From NCBI GenBank assembly GCA_944391055.1, contig CALXSF010000011.1, forward strand, positions 1 to 64,000: a DNA stretch of 64,000 nt, in the 5' to 3' direction. Under the pieces are notes generated by a model. It saw nothing but the letters and a program-made list of their open reading frames with translations. It was not told the origin of the DNA and did no database searches. Of the stretch, positions 51,501 to 59,371 are shown one piece after another; positions within the stretch are counted from its first letter, which is position 1, and every line of letters starts with the position of its first letter. This DNA is from an uncultured Kiritimatiellota bacterium (GTDB lineage Bacteria > Verrucomicrobiota > Kiritimatiellia > RFP12 > DVOR01). The position numbers and the translations under genes were made by a program.

Positions 51501-53446
51501 GCGCGCGCCTCGTCGGCCATCAGCTCCAGGCGGATCGTCCCGGAGCGGACGTCGAGGGCGCGGTCGGTGAGGCGCTTCTGTCCCAAGTCCACCAACCCGC
51601 CGTCCAGCGTCAGCGTGTCGAAGGCGCCGAGGGTGGCCTGGGAGAGGTCGATGAGCCGCTCGCCGCCGGCGAGGATGAGCGCGGAGCCGCCCTCGGCGGT
51701 CGCGCCGTCGTGGGAGGGCGTGAGCGCGCAGGCGAAGGTGCCGCCGCGGAGGGTCAGCGTGGCGGCGCCGCGGACGGTGGCGTTGGGGCCGCGGCTGCCC
51801 GCGCAGACCATGCGGGGGAAGGTGACGGCAACGGGCGCGTCGATGACCACGGAGGCGTCGCCCTCCGTGACGTAAGTGTAGTTGGCGCCATTGTCTCGGG
51901 AATTGTAGGAGCCGCCCATGATCTCCTTGTCGAAGACGCCGTCCGCGTCGTCGGGGAGGACGACCTCGACCGCGCTGCTCCCCGTGAGGGTCACGGTGTA
52001 GGCATCGTCGCCGCGGTTTGCCTTGTCCCCGCCGGCCAGCCCGCCGACGACATGGAGGCCGGAGAGGTGGTCGTTGAGTTTGACCGAGGCGTCGGAGATG
52101 TCCTGGAGGGCGCGGATGCGCACGGTGGCATTGCCGGTGTGCGTGAAGCCCCGCCCGTGGCACACGACGTCACCGCCGACGATGTTGCCGCGCACCCGCG
52201 CGCCCTCGGCGATGGTGAGGAGCGTGTCGCCCGTGAGGGGGAGGCCGTCGGTGAAGCCGTCGATGCCGCCGGTGCTGCACCCCATGAGGCCGCCGACGGC
52301 GTTGTCCGCCACGGCCGTGCCGGCGAGCTCGGTGAGCAGGTTGCCGTTGATGGCGTTGGCGTGGCGGTTCTCCCAATGGTTGTCCTTGCCGCCGATGACG
52401 TCGCCGTGCGTGCCGCCGGTCACCTTCAGCCAGACGTCGCGCTCCAGCGTGGAGCCGTCGCCGTAGTCAGGGCCGTCGATGCCGTGGATGTCGAAGGCAT
52501 CAGCGCTGCCCTCGACCACGGCCACGTTGGCCGCGCGGTCCCCGAGCGTCTGGCGGGCGGCGGGGTCGCGTTCCAGGTTCACCGGTCGATCGGCCAGCAC
52601 GGGAATGGCCTGCTTCGGGGCCTCGCCCCAACCCTCCGGCACGTCGTCGAAGGCGACCGCGACGGGCGCGGGGATCATGGCCGTCGCCACCTGGGTGAGC
52701 TCCTCCTCGGAGAGGACGCGTTTCCAAATGCCGAGCGCGTCCAGCGCGCCGTTGCCGTGCACCTCGCCACTGCAGTTACCGCCGTGGCGGCTTCTCCACT
52801 GGAAGTTGCCGGAGATGAGCGCGCCCTCCACCGTGCCCGTGCCGACGGCGGCCATGGCGCCGTCCCGAAGCACCCAGAGGGTCAGCGGCGCCTCCGCCCC
52901 CGCGTCGTAGGTCAGCGCGAAGGTGTTGTAGGCGCCGTTGAGATTGCCGTTGTTTGCGGGCGGGGCGTAGACGATGCGCTCGCTGTTCGTGCCCGTGGTG
53001 ACGGCCAGCGTGCCCGCCGCGTCCGCGTTGTCCTCCGCGCTGTCGCGCCGGAAGGCGAGGCCGCCCGTGCTCGTTGTGCCGAAGGCGAAGAGGATGCCGT
53101 TCGCCGTCGAGCCGGTCTTGGCGCGGAAAACGAGGGTGAAGGCCTCGTCCTCCGCCGCAAGCACGGTCTGGTTGCCGCTGTTCCAGCCGTTGTAGGTGGC
53201 CAAATCCAACGCCTGCGAGGCGCCCACCACGCGGATGAAGGCGGGGCTACCGCCGCCGGCCGTGGTGTTGAAGGCGCCCTCGCCACGCTCGGCGGCGATG
53301 CCGTTGGCGGTGGTGTCGAAGGAGGAGTAGTAGGAGACACCCTCCCAAAGGGCGTCGTCGGGGTCAGGGGCCGCGATGCCCCCCCCTGTTAGCGCCGCCG
53401 CGGCGACGGCCAGGCACAACCTTGCGATGCGCGAATCTTCTCTCAT
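48533..53446 (-). CDS. Giant exported surface protein (LamG + beta-strand repeats + F5/8-like)
   Basis: A 1637-residue secreted protein. A signal peptide (IARLCLAVAAAALTGGGIAA) is followed by a LamG/concanavalin-like domain (about 30-230: YYSSFDTT, FTLVFRAKTG, LDALGIWKRVL). Long runs of autotransporter-like beta-helix sequence follow (SALILAGGERLIDLS, TLTLDGGLVDLG), then an F5/8 type C-like domain at about 775-935 (NNAHSDDNLLDGDLGTKWLW, WSLQASADGETFADID), and more parallel-beta repeats. The C-terminus (LFRVRVRAPAEP) shows neither an outer-membrane barrel nor a PEP-CTERM tail. It probably binds glycans at the cell surface. An AAGGAG site precedes the ATG at 53446; the promoter carries dyads. 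Confidence 0.85.
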   Translation of the reverse strand: MREDSRIARLCLAVAAAALTGGGIAAPDPDDALWEGVSYYSSFDTTANGIAAERGEGAFNTTAGGGSPAFIRVVGASQALDLATYNGWNSGNQTVLAAEDEAFTLVFRAKTGSTANGILFAFGTTSTGGLAFRRDSAEDNADAAGTLAVTTGTNSERIVYAPPANNGNLNGAYNTFALTYDAGAEAPLTLWVLRDGAMAAVGTGTVEGALISGNFQWRSRHGGNCSGEVHGNGALDALGIWKRVLSEEELTQVATAMIPAPVAVAFDDVPEGWGEAPKQAIPVLADRPVNLERDPAARQTLGDRAANVAVVEGSADAFDIHGIDGPDYGDGSTLERDVWLKVTGGTHGDVIGGKDNHWENRHANAINGNLLTELAGTAVADNAVGGLMGCSTGGIDGFTDGLPLTGDTLLTIAEGARVRGNIVGGDVVCHGRGFTHTGNATVRIRALQDISDASVKLNDHLSGLHVVGGLAGGDKANRGDDAYTVTLTGSSAVEVVLPDDADGVFDKEIMGGSYNSRDNGANYTYVTEGDASVVIDAPVAVTFPRMVCAGSRGPNATVRGAATLTLRGGTFACALTPSHDGATAEGGSALILAGGERLIDLSQATLGAFDTLTLDGGLVDLGQKRLTDRALDVRSGTIRLELMADEARAHRAALFPAEAVPEGLTVVAKDVTATPTLEVADGMLCAVWPETMDKVWVTPEGDSHTWADGLPGFQEGDNVAFGPNQGPEPVELPDAVRASAVTVSGDYVFSGAGTLAAQGVGVEQGGTLTLGGGGTFRSRWLRLRLSKRVEPGEGIANSDGWALAEIALTLDGERQPWPEGTTILASQAATNNAHSDDNLLDGDLGTKWLWSTGTTALDDDSCVITLDAGAGNLFVFDGYELAMADQNGRNPIAWSLQASADGETFADIDTRAYTQEEGSAWEPNAWLGAGPLAPQAADGAVLLVVREGLDVSGTLAGAGLIVGDVRFAEGAALLVGADGGPTVAGTVSGAPTLRLEDGVTLDGSTALRLLTAPEGLTFAGVPEGYAVRHVDGAYILAPDFAAPFAATLSGTVGWAEADWRDTAGLAIAPGQWPFLTDALSVASVTADGEATLTTDPAIPWVGTFRVEDSEATLTLAGETPLAVRDLLDVQGTLAADPATLPLSARVVLGGTLVYDVPADTTVTLSDMEGEGVFAKTGAGTLRLPANVSVAPTLHVRGGTLTLTSSSAYGDIPDLIAEGGTLISFPEAFASITDAEATITLRNNATFRFTNGNTWGARPIAPTFLIANDGDTANAAHIQGSYYGTNSTFTGAIAGHGLLVFDAGQGNAYTLACPIADDAEGTLALRFADANNAINVNGAATHTGGTAIASAVVVGDAEALGRGLVSVEAGGKLTVGADVTLNVRGAYANAGAVSGAIRLCAGASLTEGSAVFDALAVEDGAAIPVALASGDDPTGRRLVQWAEGEGPAAAAFAVEGWEVEARADGLYVVGPAETGPTLPESASGDESGDTFTPAAKVLLAAAAERAGLAKVSEVSGLANGAPMTTAQINEALACLSGDGLVVAEGSALRVAYDLTVTALAVSDGAFSVTAEVSAPDGDVAIAAGASVTAEPVSLEDGGSAGEPLASAVSDGSATVTLTGQAAPGVTLFRVRVRAPAEP

Positions 53447-53496
53447 CTCAGACTCCTTATCATTGGGGCGAAGGCACCTCAGCCCTCACCGTTGAA

Positions 53497-53530
53497 ATGA
53501 GTATAGCACTCATCCGCAACTTGTTGCAAC
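53497..53530 (-). promoter_or_regulatory. Promoter of the giant surface protein, with overlapping dyads
   Basis: On the minus strand TTGCAA (53529-53524), 18 bases, then GAGTGCTATACT (hexamer 53505-53500); +1 is about 53493 and the leader is 46 bases. ATGAGT (53497-53502) and ACTCAT (53508-53513) form a dyad across the -10, and GTTGCAAC (53523-53530) is a palindrome over the -35. Confidence 0.55.
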
Positions 53531-53579
53531 ATCCCCGCGCGGCACGCGCCCGCGGCGGGACGGGCACGCAAAAAAGTGC

Positions 53580-53608
53580 TTGCGTTCGGGGGCGGCGTGT
53601 GCTATTCT
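53580..53608 (+). promoter_or_regulatory. tRNA-Leu promoter
   Basis: A6 tract (53570-53575), then GCTTGCGTTCGG with -35 TTGCGT (53580-53585), 17 bases and GTGTGCTATTCT (hexamer 53603-53608). The A6-N2-GCTTGCGTTCGG block is identical in layout to the tRNA-Ala promoter. Confidence 0.7.
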
Positions 53609-53625
53609 ATGTCCCGTCTTTTACC

Positions 53626-53709
53626 GCTCGGGTGGTGAAATGGCATACACGCATGCTTGAGGTGCATGTGGAGAGATCCGTGGGGGTTCGAGTCCCCCCC
53701 CGAGCACCA
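53626..53709 (+). tRNA. tRNA-Leu (anticodon GAG)
   Basis: An 84-base class II tRNA. Acceptor GCTCGGG/CCCGAGC, anticodon stem CATGC/GCATG with loop TTGAGGT (anticodon GAG, codon CUC), a short variable arm (TGGAGAGATCC), T-arm around GTTCGAGTC, and encoded CCA. Confidence 0.97.
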
Positions 53710-53783
53710 TTCCGAATGACGCCAGGACGGTCCGCCGCCTTGGCGTTTTTCGTTTCGGGGGTTTTGCGCACGCGCGGGTTTGC

Positions 53784-53789
53784 TATAAT
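53784..53789 (+). promoter_or_regulatory. -10 box of the alcohol dehydrogenase gene
   Basis: GTTTGCTATAAT; predicted +1 is 53796, with a leader of about 41 bases ending in ACAAGGAG. Confidence 0.6.
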
Positions 53790-53836
53790 GGGGGCGACCG
53801 CCGGGGTTGGCCCGGCGGCAAGACAAGGAGTCTGTT

Positions 53837-55015
53837 ATGGCACGTTTCACTTTGCCCCGCGACATTTATTTCGGGCCCGGCGCGATGAAGGAGCTGGCGG
53901 CCCTCGGCAAGACGAGGAAGCACGCCTTCGTGGTCACCGGCGGGCAATCCATGCAGCGGTGCGGCGCGTTGGCGCGGCTGGACGCCATCCTCCGGGAGGC
54001 GGGGCTGGCGGTGACGCATTTCGAGGGCGTGGAGCCCGACCCGTCGGTGGAGACGGTGATGAAGGGGGCCGCGGCGATGCGCGAGGCGCAGCCGGACGTA
54101 ATCGTGGCGATCGGCGGCGGCTCGCCCATCGACGCGGCGAAGGCGATGTGGGTCTTTTACGAGTACCCGGAGAAGACCTTCGAGGACATCAAGGATCCCT
54201 TCACGATGCCGACGCTGCGCGCCAAGGCGATCTTCGTGGCCATCCCCTCGACCTCCGGCACGGCCACCGAGGTGACGGCGTTCTCGGTCATCACCGACTA
54301 TTCCACGAAGGTGAAGTATCCGCTGGCCGACTTCGAGATCACGCCCGACGTGGCGGTGGTGGACAGCGACCTGGCCGAGACCATGCCCCCGAAGCTGACG
54401 GCGCACACGGGCCTGGACGCGCTGACGCACGCCATCGAGGCCTACGTGGCGGCGCTCCGCAGCCCCTTCTCCGACCCGTTGGCGCTCAAGGCCATCCAGA
54501 TGATCGACGACGACCTGGTGGCCTCGTACAACGGCGACCTGGCGGCCCGCGGGCGGATGCACATCGCCCAGTGCCTGGCGGGGATGGCCTTCTCCAACGC
54601 GCTCCTGGGCATCACGCACTCCATCGCCCACAAGATCGGCGCGCAGTTCCATCTGCCCCACGGGCTCTGCAACGCCATCCTGCAGCCGTTCGTCATCCAG
54701 TTCAACCGCAAGGCCTGCGAGGGGCGCTACGCGGAGATCGCCCGCGCGCTGGGGCTGCCGGGCGCGACCGACGCCCAGCTGGTGAACGTGCTCATCGGCA
54801 AGATCGAGGCGCTGAACGACGAGCTCGACATCCCGCCGACCCTCGAGGCCGCCGGCGTCTCGCGCGAGGTCTTCGACGAGCACCTGGACTTCATCGCCAA
54901 GAACGCCGTGCTCGACCCCTGCACCGGCGCCAACCCCCGCAAGACCGAGGCCGAGGACATCCGCAAGATCCTCCTCGCCGCCTATGACGGCACCGCCGCC
55001 CAGATCAACTGGTAA
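53837..55015 (+). CDS. Iron-containing alcohol dehydrogenase
   Basis: A 392-residue group III dehydrogenase. The start is IYFGPGAMKEL, the nucleotide loop is AIGGGSPIDAAKAMWV, and the metal/active-site region is LTAHTGLDALTHAIEAYV followed by GITHSIAHKIGAQFHLPHGLCNA, supplying the His ligands. Such enzymes reduce acetaldehyde, butyraldehyde or 3-hydroxypropionaldehyde in fermentation; the exact substrate is unclear. An AAGGAG site fixes the ATG at 53837. The gene is monocistronic between its own promoter and a hairpin terminator. Confidence 0.92.
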   Translation: MARFTLPRDIYFGPGAMKELAALGKTRKHAFVVTGGQSMQRCGALARLDAILREAGLAVTHFEGVEPDPSVETVMKGAAAMREAQPDVIVAIGGGSPIDAAKAMWVFYEYPEKTFEDIKDPFTMPTLRAKAIFVAIPSTSGTATEVTAFSVITDYSTKVKYPLADFEITPDVAVVDSDLAETMPPKLTAHTGLDALTHAIEAYVAALRSPFSDPLALKAIQMIDDDLVASYNGDLAARGRMHIAQCLAGMAFSNALLGITHSIAHKIGAQFHLPHGLCNAILQPFVIQFNRKACEGRYAEIARALGLPGATDAQLVNVLIGKIEALNDELDIPPTLEAAGVSREVFDEHLDFIAKNAVLDPCTGANPRKTEAEDIRKILLAAYDGTAAQINW

Positions 55016-55046
55016 GGCGGGGCAGCCTCCGCGCACACGCGCTCCG

Positions 55047-55075
55047 GGCCCTTGGGCGAACGCCGCCCAGGGGCC
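55047..55075 (+). terminator. Hairpin after the alcohol dehydrogenase gene
   Basis: GGCCCTTGGGCG pairs with CGCCCAGGGGCC (one G-U) and is followed by TTCCCTTT. Confidence 0.55.
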
Positions 55076-55102
55076 TTCCCTTTGGGGTGCGCGGGCATAA
55101 GA

Positions 55103-55131
55103 AAGCCCCCGGCCTGGACGGTCGGGGGCTT
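55103..55131. terminator. Bidirectional terminator after pnp
   Basis: AAGCCCCCG and CGGGGGCTT with inner GCC/GGT pairing lie between the convergent dehydrogenase and pnp stops; TTCTTT follows on the plus strand. Confidence 0.65.
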
Positions 55132-55150
55132 CTTTGCGCCAGGGGATGGC

Positions 55151-57286
55151 TCACTGCTGGCGGGACTGGCGGTCAAGGTCGCGCATGGCCTCGCGGCGGG
55201 AGAGCTTGATGCGCCCGCGCTCGTCGATGCCGATGCACTTGACGGTCATCTTGTCGCCCACCTTGCAGACGCTCTCGACGGAGGGGATGCGGCGGTCAGA
55301 GAGCTCGGAGATGTGGCAGAGGCCGTCCTTGCCGGGGAGGATTTCGACGAAGGCGCCGAATTCCTTGATGCCGGTGACGGTGCCCTCGTAGATCTTGCCT
55401 TCCTCGGCCTCGGCGCAGATGGCCTGGACCTCGCGCTTGGCGGCCTCCATGGCCTCGGCGGAGACGGCGAAGATGGAGACGGTGCCGTCCTCGGCGATGT
55501 CGATCTGGGCGCCGGTGGCGTCGGTGATGCGGCGGATCTCCTTGCCGCCGGGGCCGATGAGGGCGCCGATCTTGTCGGTGGGGATCTGGACGGTGGCGAT
55601 GCGCGGGGCGTAGGGCGAAAGCTCGGCGCGGGGCGCGGGGATGACGGAGGCCATGTAGTCCAGGATGTGGTTGCGGCCGACGCGGGCGGCCTCGAGGGCC
55701 CCCTCGACGAGATCCCAGGTGAGGCCGCGGAGCTTGAGGTCCACCTGGAAGCCGGTGATGCCCTTGCGGGTGCCGCCGATCTTGAAGTCCATGTCGCCGC
55801 AGTGGTCCTCGGCGCCGAGGATGTCGGTGACGAGCACCTTCTTGGAGAGGTCGGGGGTGGTGAAGAGGCCCACGGAGATGCCCGCGACGGGGGCGGTGAT
55901 GGGCACGCCGGCATCCATCAGCGCCAGGCAGCCGCCGCAGATGGAGGCCATGGAGGAGGAGCCGTTGGAGCCCATGATCTCGCTCACCACGCGGATGGAA
56001 TAGGGATAGTCCGCGGGGATCACCTCGGCCAGGGAGCGCTCGGCCAAGGCGCCGTGGCCGATCTCGCGGCGGCCGGTGGTGCCGAGGCGGCCGACCTCGC
56101 CGGTGCAGTAGGGCGGGAAGTTGTAGTGGAGGATGAAGCGCTTCTGCTTGGGGCCGCCGGCGACAGAGTCGAGGTCCTGCGCGTCCTTGGAGGTGCCGAG
56201 GGTGACGGTGGCGAGGTTCTGCGTCTCGCCGCGGTTGAAGATGGCCGAGCCGTGGACGCGGGGGAGGACGCCGACCTGCGCGGCGAGGGGGCGGATCTCG
56301 TGCTGGGCGCGGCCGTCGATGCGCTTGCCGCGCTCAAGGAAGTTGGCGCGGACGGTCTCGATCTCGAGGGCGTCGAAGAGGTGGACGAACTTGACGTCGT
56401 CGATGACCCACTGGCCGTTCTCGTCCTTGCCGTACTTTTCCTGGCAGGCGGCGAGGAGCTCGTCGCGGATGGCCTTGACGGCGGCCTCGCGGTCGAGCTT
56501 GCCGGGGATGACGAGGGCGTCGGCGAGCTTGGCGCCGCCGAGGCCCCGGATGAAGGCCATCTTCTCGGGGTCCTCGGGGATGTCGGCGATCTGCTTGTCG
56601 GGCTTGCCAAGGGCGCGGCGCATCTCGATCTGCAGGTCGATGATCTTCTCCACCTCCTCGTGGGCGCGCTTCATGGCGGCGAGGAAGTCGGCCTCGGAGA
56701 TCTCCTTGGCGGAACCCTCCATCATGAGGAACTTGCCGCGGAGCCCGGCGTAGAGGAGGTCAAGGTCGGAGCGCTGGCGCTGGTCGTGGGTGGGGTTGAT
56801 GACCCACTCGCCGTCGATGCGGCCGATGCGGACGCAGCCGATGGGCCCCATGAAAGGCACCTCGGAGATGTGGAGCGCGGCGGAGGCGGCGTTGACGGCC
56901 AGGACGTCGCCGTCGAGCTGACCGTCGCAGCTCACGAGCATGGAATTGACCTGGACGTCGTTGTAATAGCCGTCCGGGAAGAGGGGGCGGATGGGGCGGT
57001 CGCACATGCGCGCGGTGAGGGTCTCCTTCTCGGAGGGGCGGGCCTCGCGCTTGAAGAAGCCGCCGGGGAAACGGCCGGCCGCGTAGAACTTCTCGCGGTA
57101 CTCGCACTGGAGCGGGAAGAAGTCGATGCCCTCGCGCGGCTTGTCGGTGCACGTGACGGCGCAGAAGACGCTGGTGTCGCCGAGGGAGACGACCACGGAG
57201 CCGGCGGCCTGACGCGCCAGGAGGCCCGTCTCGATGGTGAACTTCCGCCCGGCGATCTCCGTGGAGAATTGCTTGCTGTTTTGCAT
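55151..57286 (-). CDS. pnp: Polyribonucleotide nucleotidyltransferase (PNPase)
   Basis: A 711-residue PNPase, the phosphorolytic 3'-5' exoribonuclease of the degradosome. Two RNase PH domains are present ([15 protein letters not shown]..., and the second with [13 protein letters not shown] and [23 protein letters not shown]). Then come a KH domain ([17 protein letters not shown]) and an S1 domain ([24 protein letters not shown]). The family length is about 710. The ATG at 57286 follows a leader of about 87 bases from the box at 57385-57380, room for the leader-based autoregulation known for pnp elsewhere. Confidence 0.97.
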   Translation of the reverse strand: MQNSKQFSTEIAGRKFTIETGLLARQAAGSVVVSLGDTSVFCAVTCTDKPREGIDFFPLQCEYREKFYAAGRFPGGFFKREARPSEKETLTARMCDRPIRPLFPDGYYNDVQVNSMLVSCDGQLDGDVLAVNAASAALHISEVPFMGPIGCVRIGRIDGEWVINPTHDQRQRSDLDLLYAGLRGKFLMMEGSAKEISEADFLAAMKRAHEEVEKIIDLQIEMRRALGKPDKQIADIPEDPEKMAFIRGLGGAKLADALVIPGKLDREAAVKAIRDELLAACQEKYGKDENGQWVIDDVKFVHLFDALEIETVRANFLERGKRIDGRAQHEIRPLAAQVGVLPRVHGSAIFNRGETQNLATVTLGTSKDAQDLDSVAGGPKQKRFILHYNFPPYCTGEVGRLGTTGRREIGHGALAERSLAEVIPADYPYSIRVVSEIMGSNGSSSMASICGGCLALMDAGVPITAPVAGISVGLFTTPDLSKKVLVTDILGAEDHCGDMDFKIGGTRKGITGFQVDLKLRGLTWDLVEGALEAARVGRNHILDYMASVIPAPRAELSPYAPRIATVQIPTDKIGALIGPGGKEIRRITDATGAQIDIAEDGTVSIFAVSAEAMEAAKREVQAICAEAEEGKIYEGTVTGIKEFGAFVEILPGKDGLCHISELSDRRIPSVESVCKVGDKMTVKCIGIDERGRIKLSRREAMRDLDRQSRQQ

Positions 57287-57379
57287 GATGGTTTCCGATG
57301 TCGCGGGTCGTGGCCGGAAAGAACGTGCGCCACCCTGTCCGCGAGCGTGATTTTCCTATTGATTCGTCTTTCCGCCCAT

Positions 57380-57390
57380 ACCATAGCACA
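57380..57390 (-). promoter_or_regulatory. pnp promoter -10 region
   Basis: The minus strand reads TTGTGCTATGGT (hexamer 57385-57380); predicted +1 is about 57373. Confidence 0.55.
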
Positions 57391-57458
57391 AAGCCCCGCG
57401 CCCCCGCAAGGCATTGGCCCGACGGCAACCTCCGCGCCCGGCCTAACACGAAAAACAC

Positions 57459-57486
57459 TTGCCTTTCGTCAGAAATCTGTTATAAT
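57459..57486 (+). promoter_or_regulatory. Promoter of the short RNA candidate
   Basis: An A5 tract (57451-57455), TTGCCT (57459-57464), 16 bases, then a perfect TATAAT (57481-57486) with TCTGT before it. Predicted +1 is about 57492-57494. Confidence 0.65.
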
Positions 57487-57491
57487 TTGCG

Positions 57492-57560
57492 ACGTTTCAG
57501 ACATTCTCCTACACACAGACACAACCCCACCCGCCACGGACATTGTCCGGGCGGGTTTTT
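57492..57560 (+). ncRNA. Candidate small RNA, about 69 nt
   Basis: A promoter followed about 40 bases later by a full intrinsic terminator. ACCCGCC (57529-57535), one bulged A, CGGAC (57537-57541), loop ATT, then GTCCG and GGCGGGT (57545-57556) and T5. Between them lies an unstructured, nearly G-free stretch containing TTCTCCT (57504-57510), complementary to Shine-Dalgarno AGGAGAA. No start codon with a ribosome site is present, and mscS has its own promoter downstream, so this is either a separate small RNA or an attenuated mscS leader. Confidence 0.5.
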
Positions 57561-57585
57561 CGTTGCGCGGGCCGGGCGCTTGCGT

Positions 57586-57591
57586 TATACT
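57586..57591 (+). promoter_or_regulatory. mscS -10 box, near-leaderless
   Basis: TTGCGTTATACT; hexamer TATACT predicts +1 at about 57598, four bases before the ATG. Confidence 0.5.
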
Positions 57592-57601
57592 GTTGGGCGT
57601 T

Positions 57602-58882
57602 ATGTGGCAAGCGACGATCGATTTCCTCATCCACGTCCAGCACCTCCTCAACGAGGTGCCCAACCCCTTCCTGCGCGTCCTGATCCGCCTGGCGCTGGTC
57701 TTCGGCGGCACCTGGCTCTCGGCGCTCGCCGTGAAATGGGGCTACAAGGGCGTGCGCAAGGCCCTGCTGACGAGCCGGCGCTTCGTGGGCATCTGGTCGA
57801 TCGTCCTCTCCTCCAAGCTCATCCCGCGGGCGCTGCAGATCGTGCCGCTGATCGTGCTGGGGGTGCTGACCGGGACGCTCTTCCCGGAGGGCCGCCCCCT
57901 GCGCGCCGGGCTGCTCATCCTCAACAAGGCCTACTTCTTCTTCATCTGCGCCAACGTCTTCGCCTCCGCCCTCAACGTCGTCTACGCCATCAGCAACTGG
58001 CGGCGCGGCGTCAGCGCCTCCCCCCAGAAAGGCGTCTTCCAGGTCCTCGCCCTGATGGGCTACCTCTTCGCCGCCGTCGCCATCGTCGCCACCCTCTCGG
58101 GGCGCGACCCCACCTACATCCTCTCGGGCATGACCGCCCTCTCGGCCGTCCTCATGCTCGTCTTCAAGGATTCCATCCTCGGCCTCACCGCCGGCGTCAC
58201 CCTCTCCAGCAACGGTATGATCCGCATCGGCGACTGGATCGAGGTGCCCGGCGCCAACGCCGACGGCGAGGTCATCGACATCGCCCTCACCACCGTCCGC
58301 GTCCAGAACTGGGACAACACCATCACCACCATCCCCGCCTACGACCTCATCGCCAAGCCCTTCAAGAACTGGCGCGGCATGAGCGACAGCGGCGGGCGCC
58401 GCATCAAGCGCGCCATCCTCATCGACCTCGACTCCGTCCGCTTCGCCGACCTCCCCAGCCTCGACCGCTGGAAGGAGATCGACCTCCTGCGCGACTACCT
58501 CGCCAAGAAGATCCACGAGGCCCGCGCCTACAACGCCGAGCATCCCTCCGCCACCGCCTCCGTCGTCAACGCCCGCAAGCTCACCAACATCGGCACCTTC
58601 CGCGCCTACTGCCTCGCCTACCTCCGCGCCAACCCCAACATCCGCCAGGACATGACCATCATCGTCCGCCAGATGGACCCCACCGACCGCGGCCTCCCCC
58701 TCGAGGTCTACTGCTTCTCCGCCAACACCGAATGGGCCGCCTACGAAGCCATCCAGAGCGACCTCTTCGACCACCTCCTCGCCATCATGCCCGAGTTTGG
58801 GCTCACCTGCTTCCAAGTCACCTCCGCCGCCGCCATGCGCCGCACCGCCGAGGCCCTCCCCCCGCCCCAGGCAAACGCCTGA
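57602..58882 (+). CDS. MscS-family mechanosensitive channel (YbdG-like)
   Basis: A 426-residue channel protein resembling E. coli YbdG. Five hydrophobic segments lie in the first 200 residues; the pore helix and beta domain follow in order (LMLVFKDSILGLTAGVTLSSNGMIRIGDWIEVP, about 180-215, then VQNWDNTITTIPAYDLI). The soluble C-terminal part includes the YbdG-type RRIKRAILIDLDSVRF block. It opens under membrane tension in osmotic downshock. The ATG at 57602 is near-leaderless by the -10 box. The large antisense and upstream reading frames here are shadows of pnp. Confidence 0.9.
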   Translation: MWQATIDFLIHVQHLLNEVPNPFLRVLIRLALVFGGTWLSALAVKWGYKGVRKALLTSRRFVGIWSIVLSSKLIPRALQIVPLIVLGVLTGTLFPEGRPLRAGLLILNKAYFFFICANVFASALNVVYAISNWRRGVSASPQKGVFQVLALMGYLFAAVAIVATLSGRDPTYILSGMTALSAVLMLVFKDSILGLTAGVTLSSNGMIRIGDWIEVPGANADGEVIDIALTTVRVQNWDNTITTIPAYDLIAKPFKNWRGMSDSGGRRIKRAILIDLDSVRFADLPSLDRWKEIDLLRDYLAKKIHEARAYNAEHPSATASVVNARKLTNIGTFRAYCLAYLRANPNIRQDMTIIVRQMDPTDRGLPLEVYCFSANTEWAAYEAIQSDLFDHLLAIMPEFGLTCFQVTSAAAMRRTAEALPPPQANA

Positions 58883-58947
58883 CCCCGCCGAACACGCGCC
58901 TCGCCTCGCCTTCCTCTGGGCGCTGCGCGGCGGCCTCCGGTGCGCGC

Positions 58948-59364
58948 TCAGCCTGGCGCGCCCGCCCCGCCGACGGCCCCCCGGTAATCCTCGCCCCACG
59001 CCTCCAGCGCCTCCAACGCCGGCACCGACGCCCGCCCCAACGGCGTGAGCGCGTAATCCGTCCGCGGAGGCAAGGTCGGGCGCACCGTCCGCGACACCAA
59101 GCCATACGCCTCCAGCGCCCGCAGGTTCTCCGTCAGCACCTTCTGCGTCAGCAAGGGACGGAACGCGGCGAGCAGCGCCGCATGGGCGCAGGCGCCCTCC
59201 CTGGCCAGGCGCAGCACGATCAGCGCCCGCCACCGCCCCCCGATCAGCCGCAGCGCCACCGCCACCGGGCACGGCGGCAGTCCCCCGCGCGAAAACCGTG
59301 AACGCAACGCGGCGGAGGCACTTTTTTGTGCCTCCTTCCCATGGGCCCTGTCATCCATTATCAT
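58948..59364 (-). CDS. HxlR-family transcriptional regulator
   Basis: A 138-residue winged-helix regulator. CPVAVALRLIGGRWRALIVLRL carries the conserved N-terminal cysteine and GGrW motif of HxlR/YodB regulators, followed by PLLTQKVLTENLRALEAYGLVSRTV (recognition helix) and the wing TDYALTPLG. Relatives sense disulfide, quinone or aldehyde stress through that cysteine. It is divergent from the metallo-hydrolase gene with only 29 bases between start codons. The minus-strand TTGTGTTAAACT (hexamer 59377-59372) predicts +1 at 59365, so the mRNA is leaderless. Confidence 0.9.
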   Translation of the reverse strand: MIMDDRAHGKEAQKSASAALRSRFSRGGLPPCPVAVALRLIGGRWRALIVLRLAREGACAHAALLAAFRPLLTQKVLTENLRALEAYGLVSRTVRPTLPPRTDYALTPLGRASVPALEALEAWGEDYRGAVGGAGAPG

Positions 59365-59371
59365 GGCGGCC

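Noticed and set aside
46493-53392. Plus-strand frame of about 2300 codons spanning the NYN, KamA and giant-protein genes
   Set aside because: It covers three real genes in the wrong frame or strand. The Pro/Ser/Ala and then Gly/Val/Asp composition is an artefact of codon bias.
55052-57601. Plus-strand frame opposite pnp that joins mscS
   Set aside because: The part before 57602 is antisense to pnp and crosses a terminator and two promoters. mscS starts at 57602.
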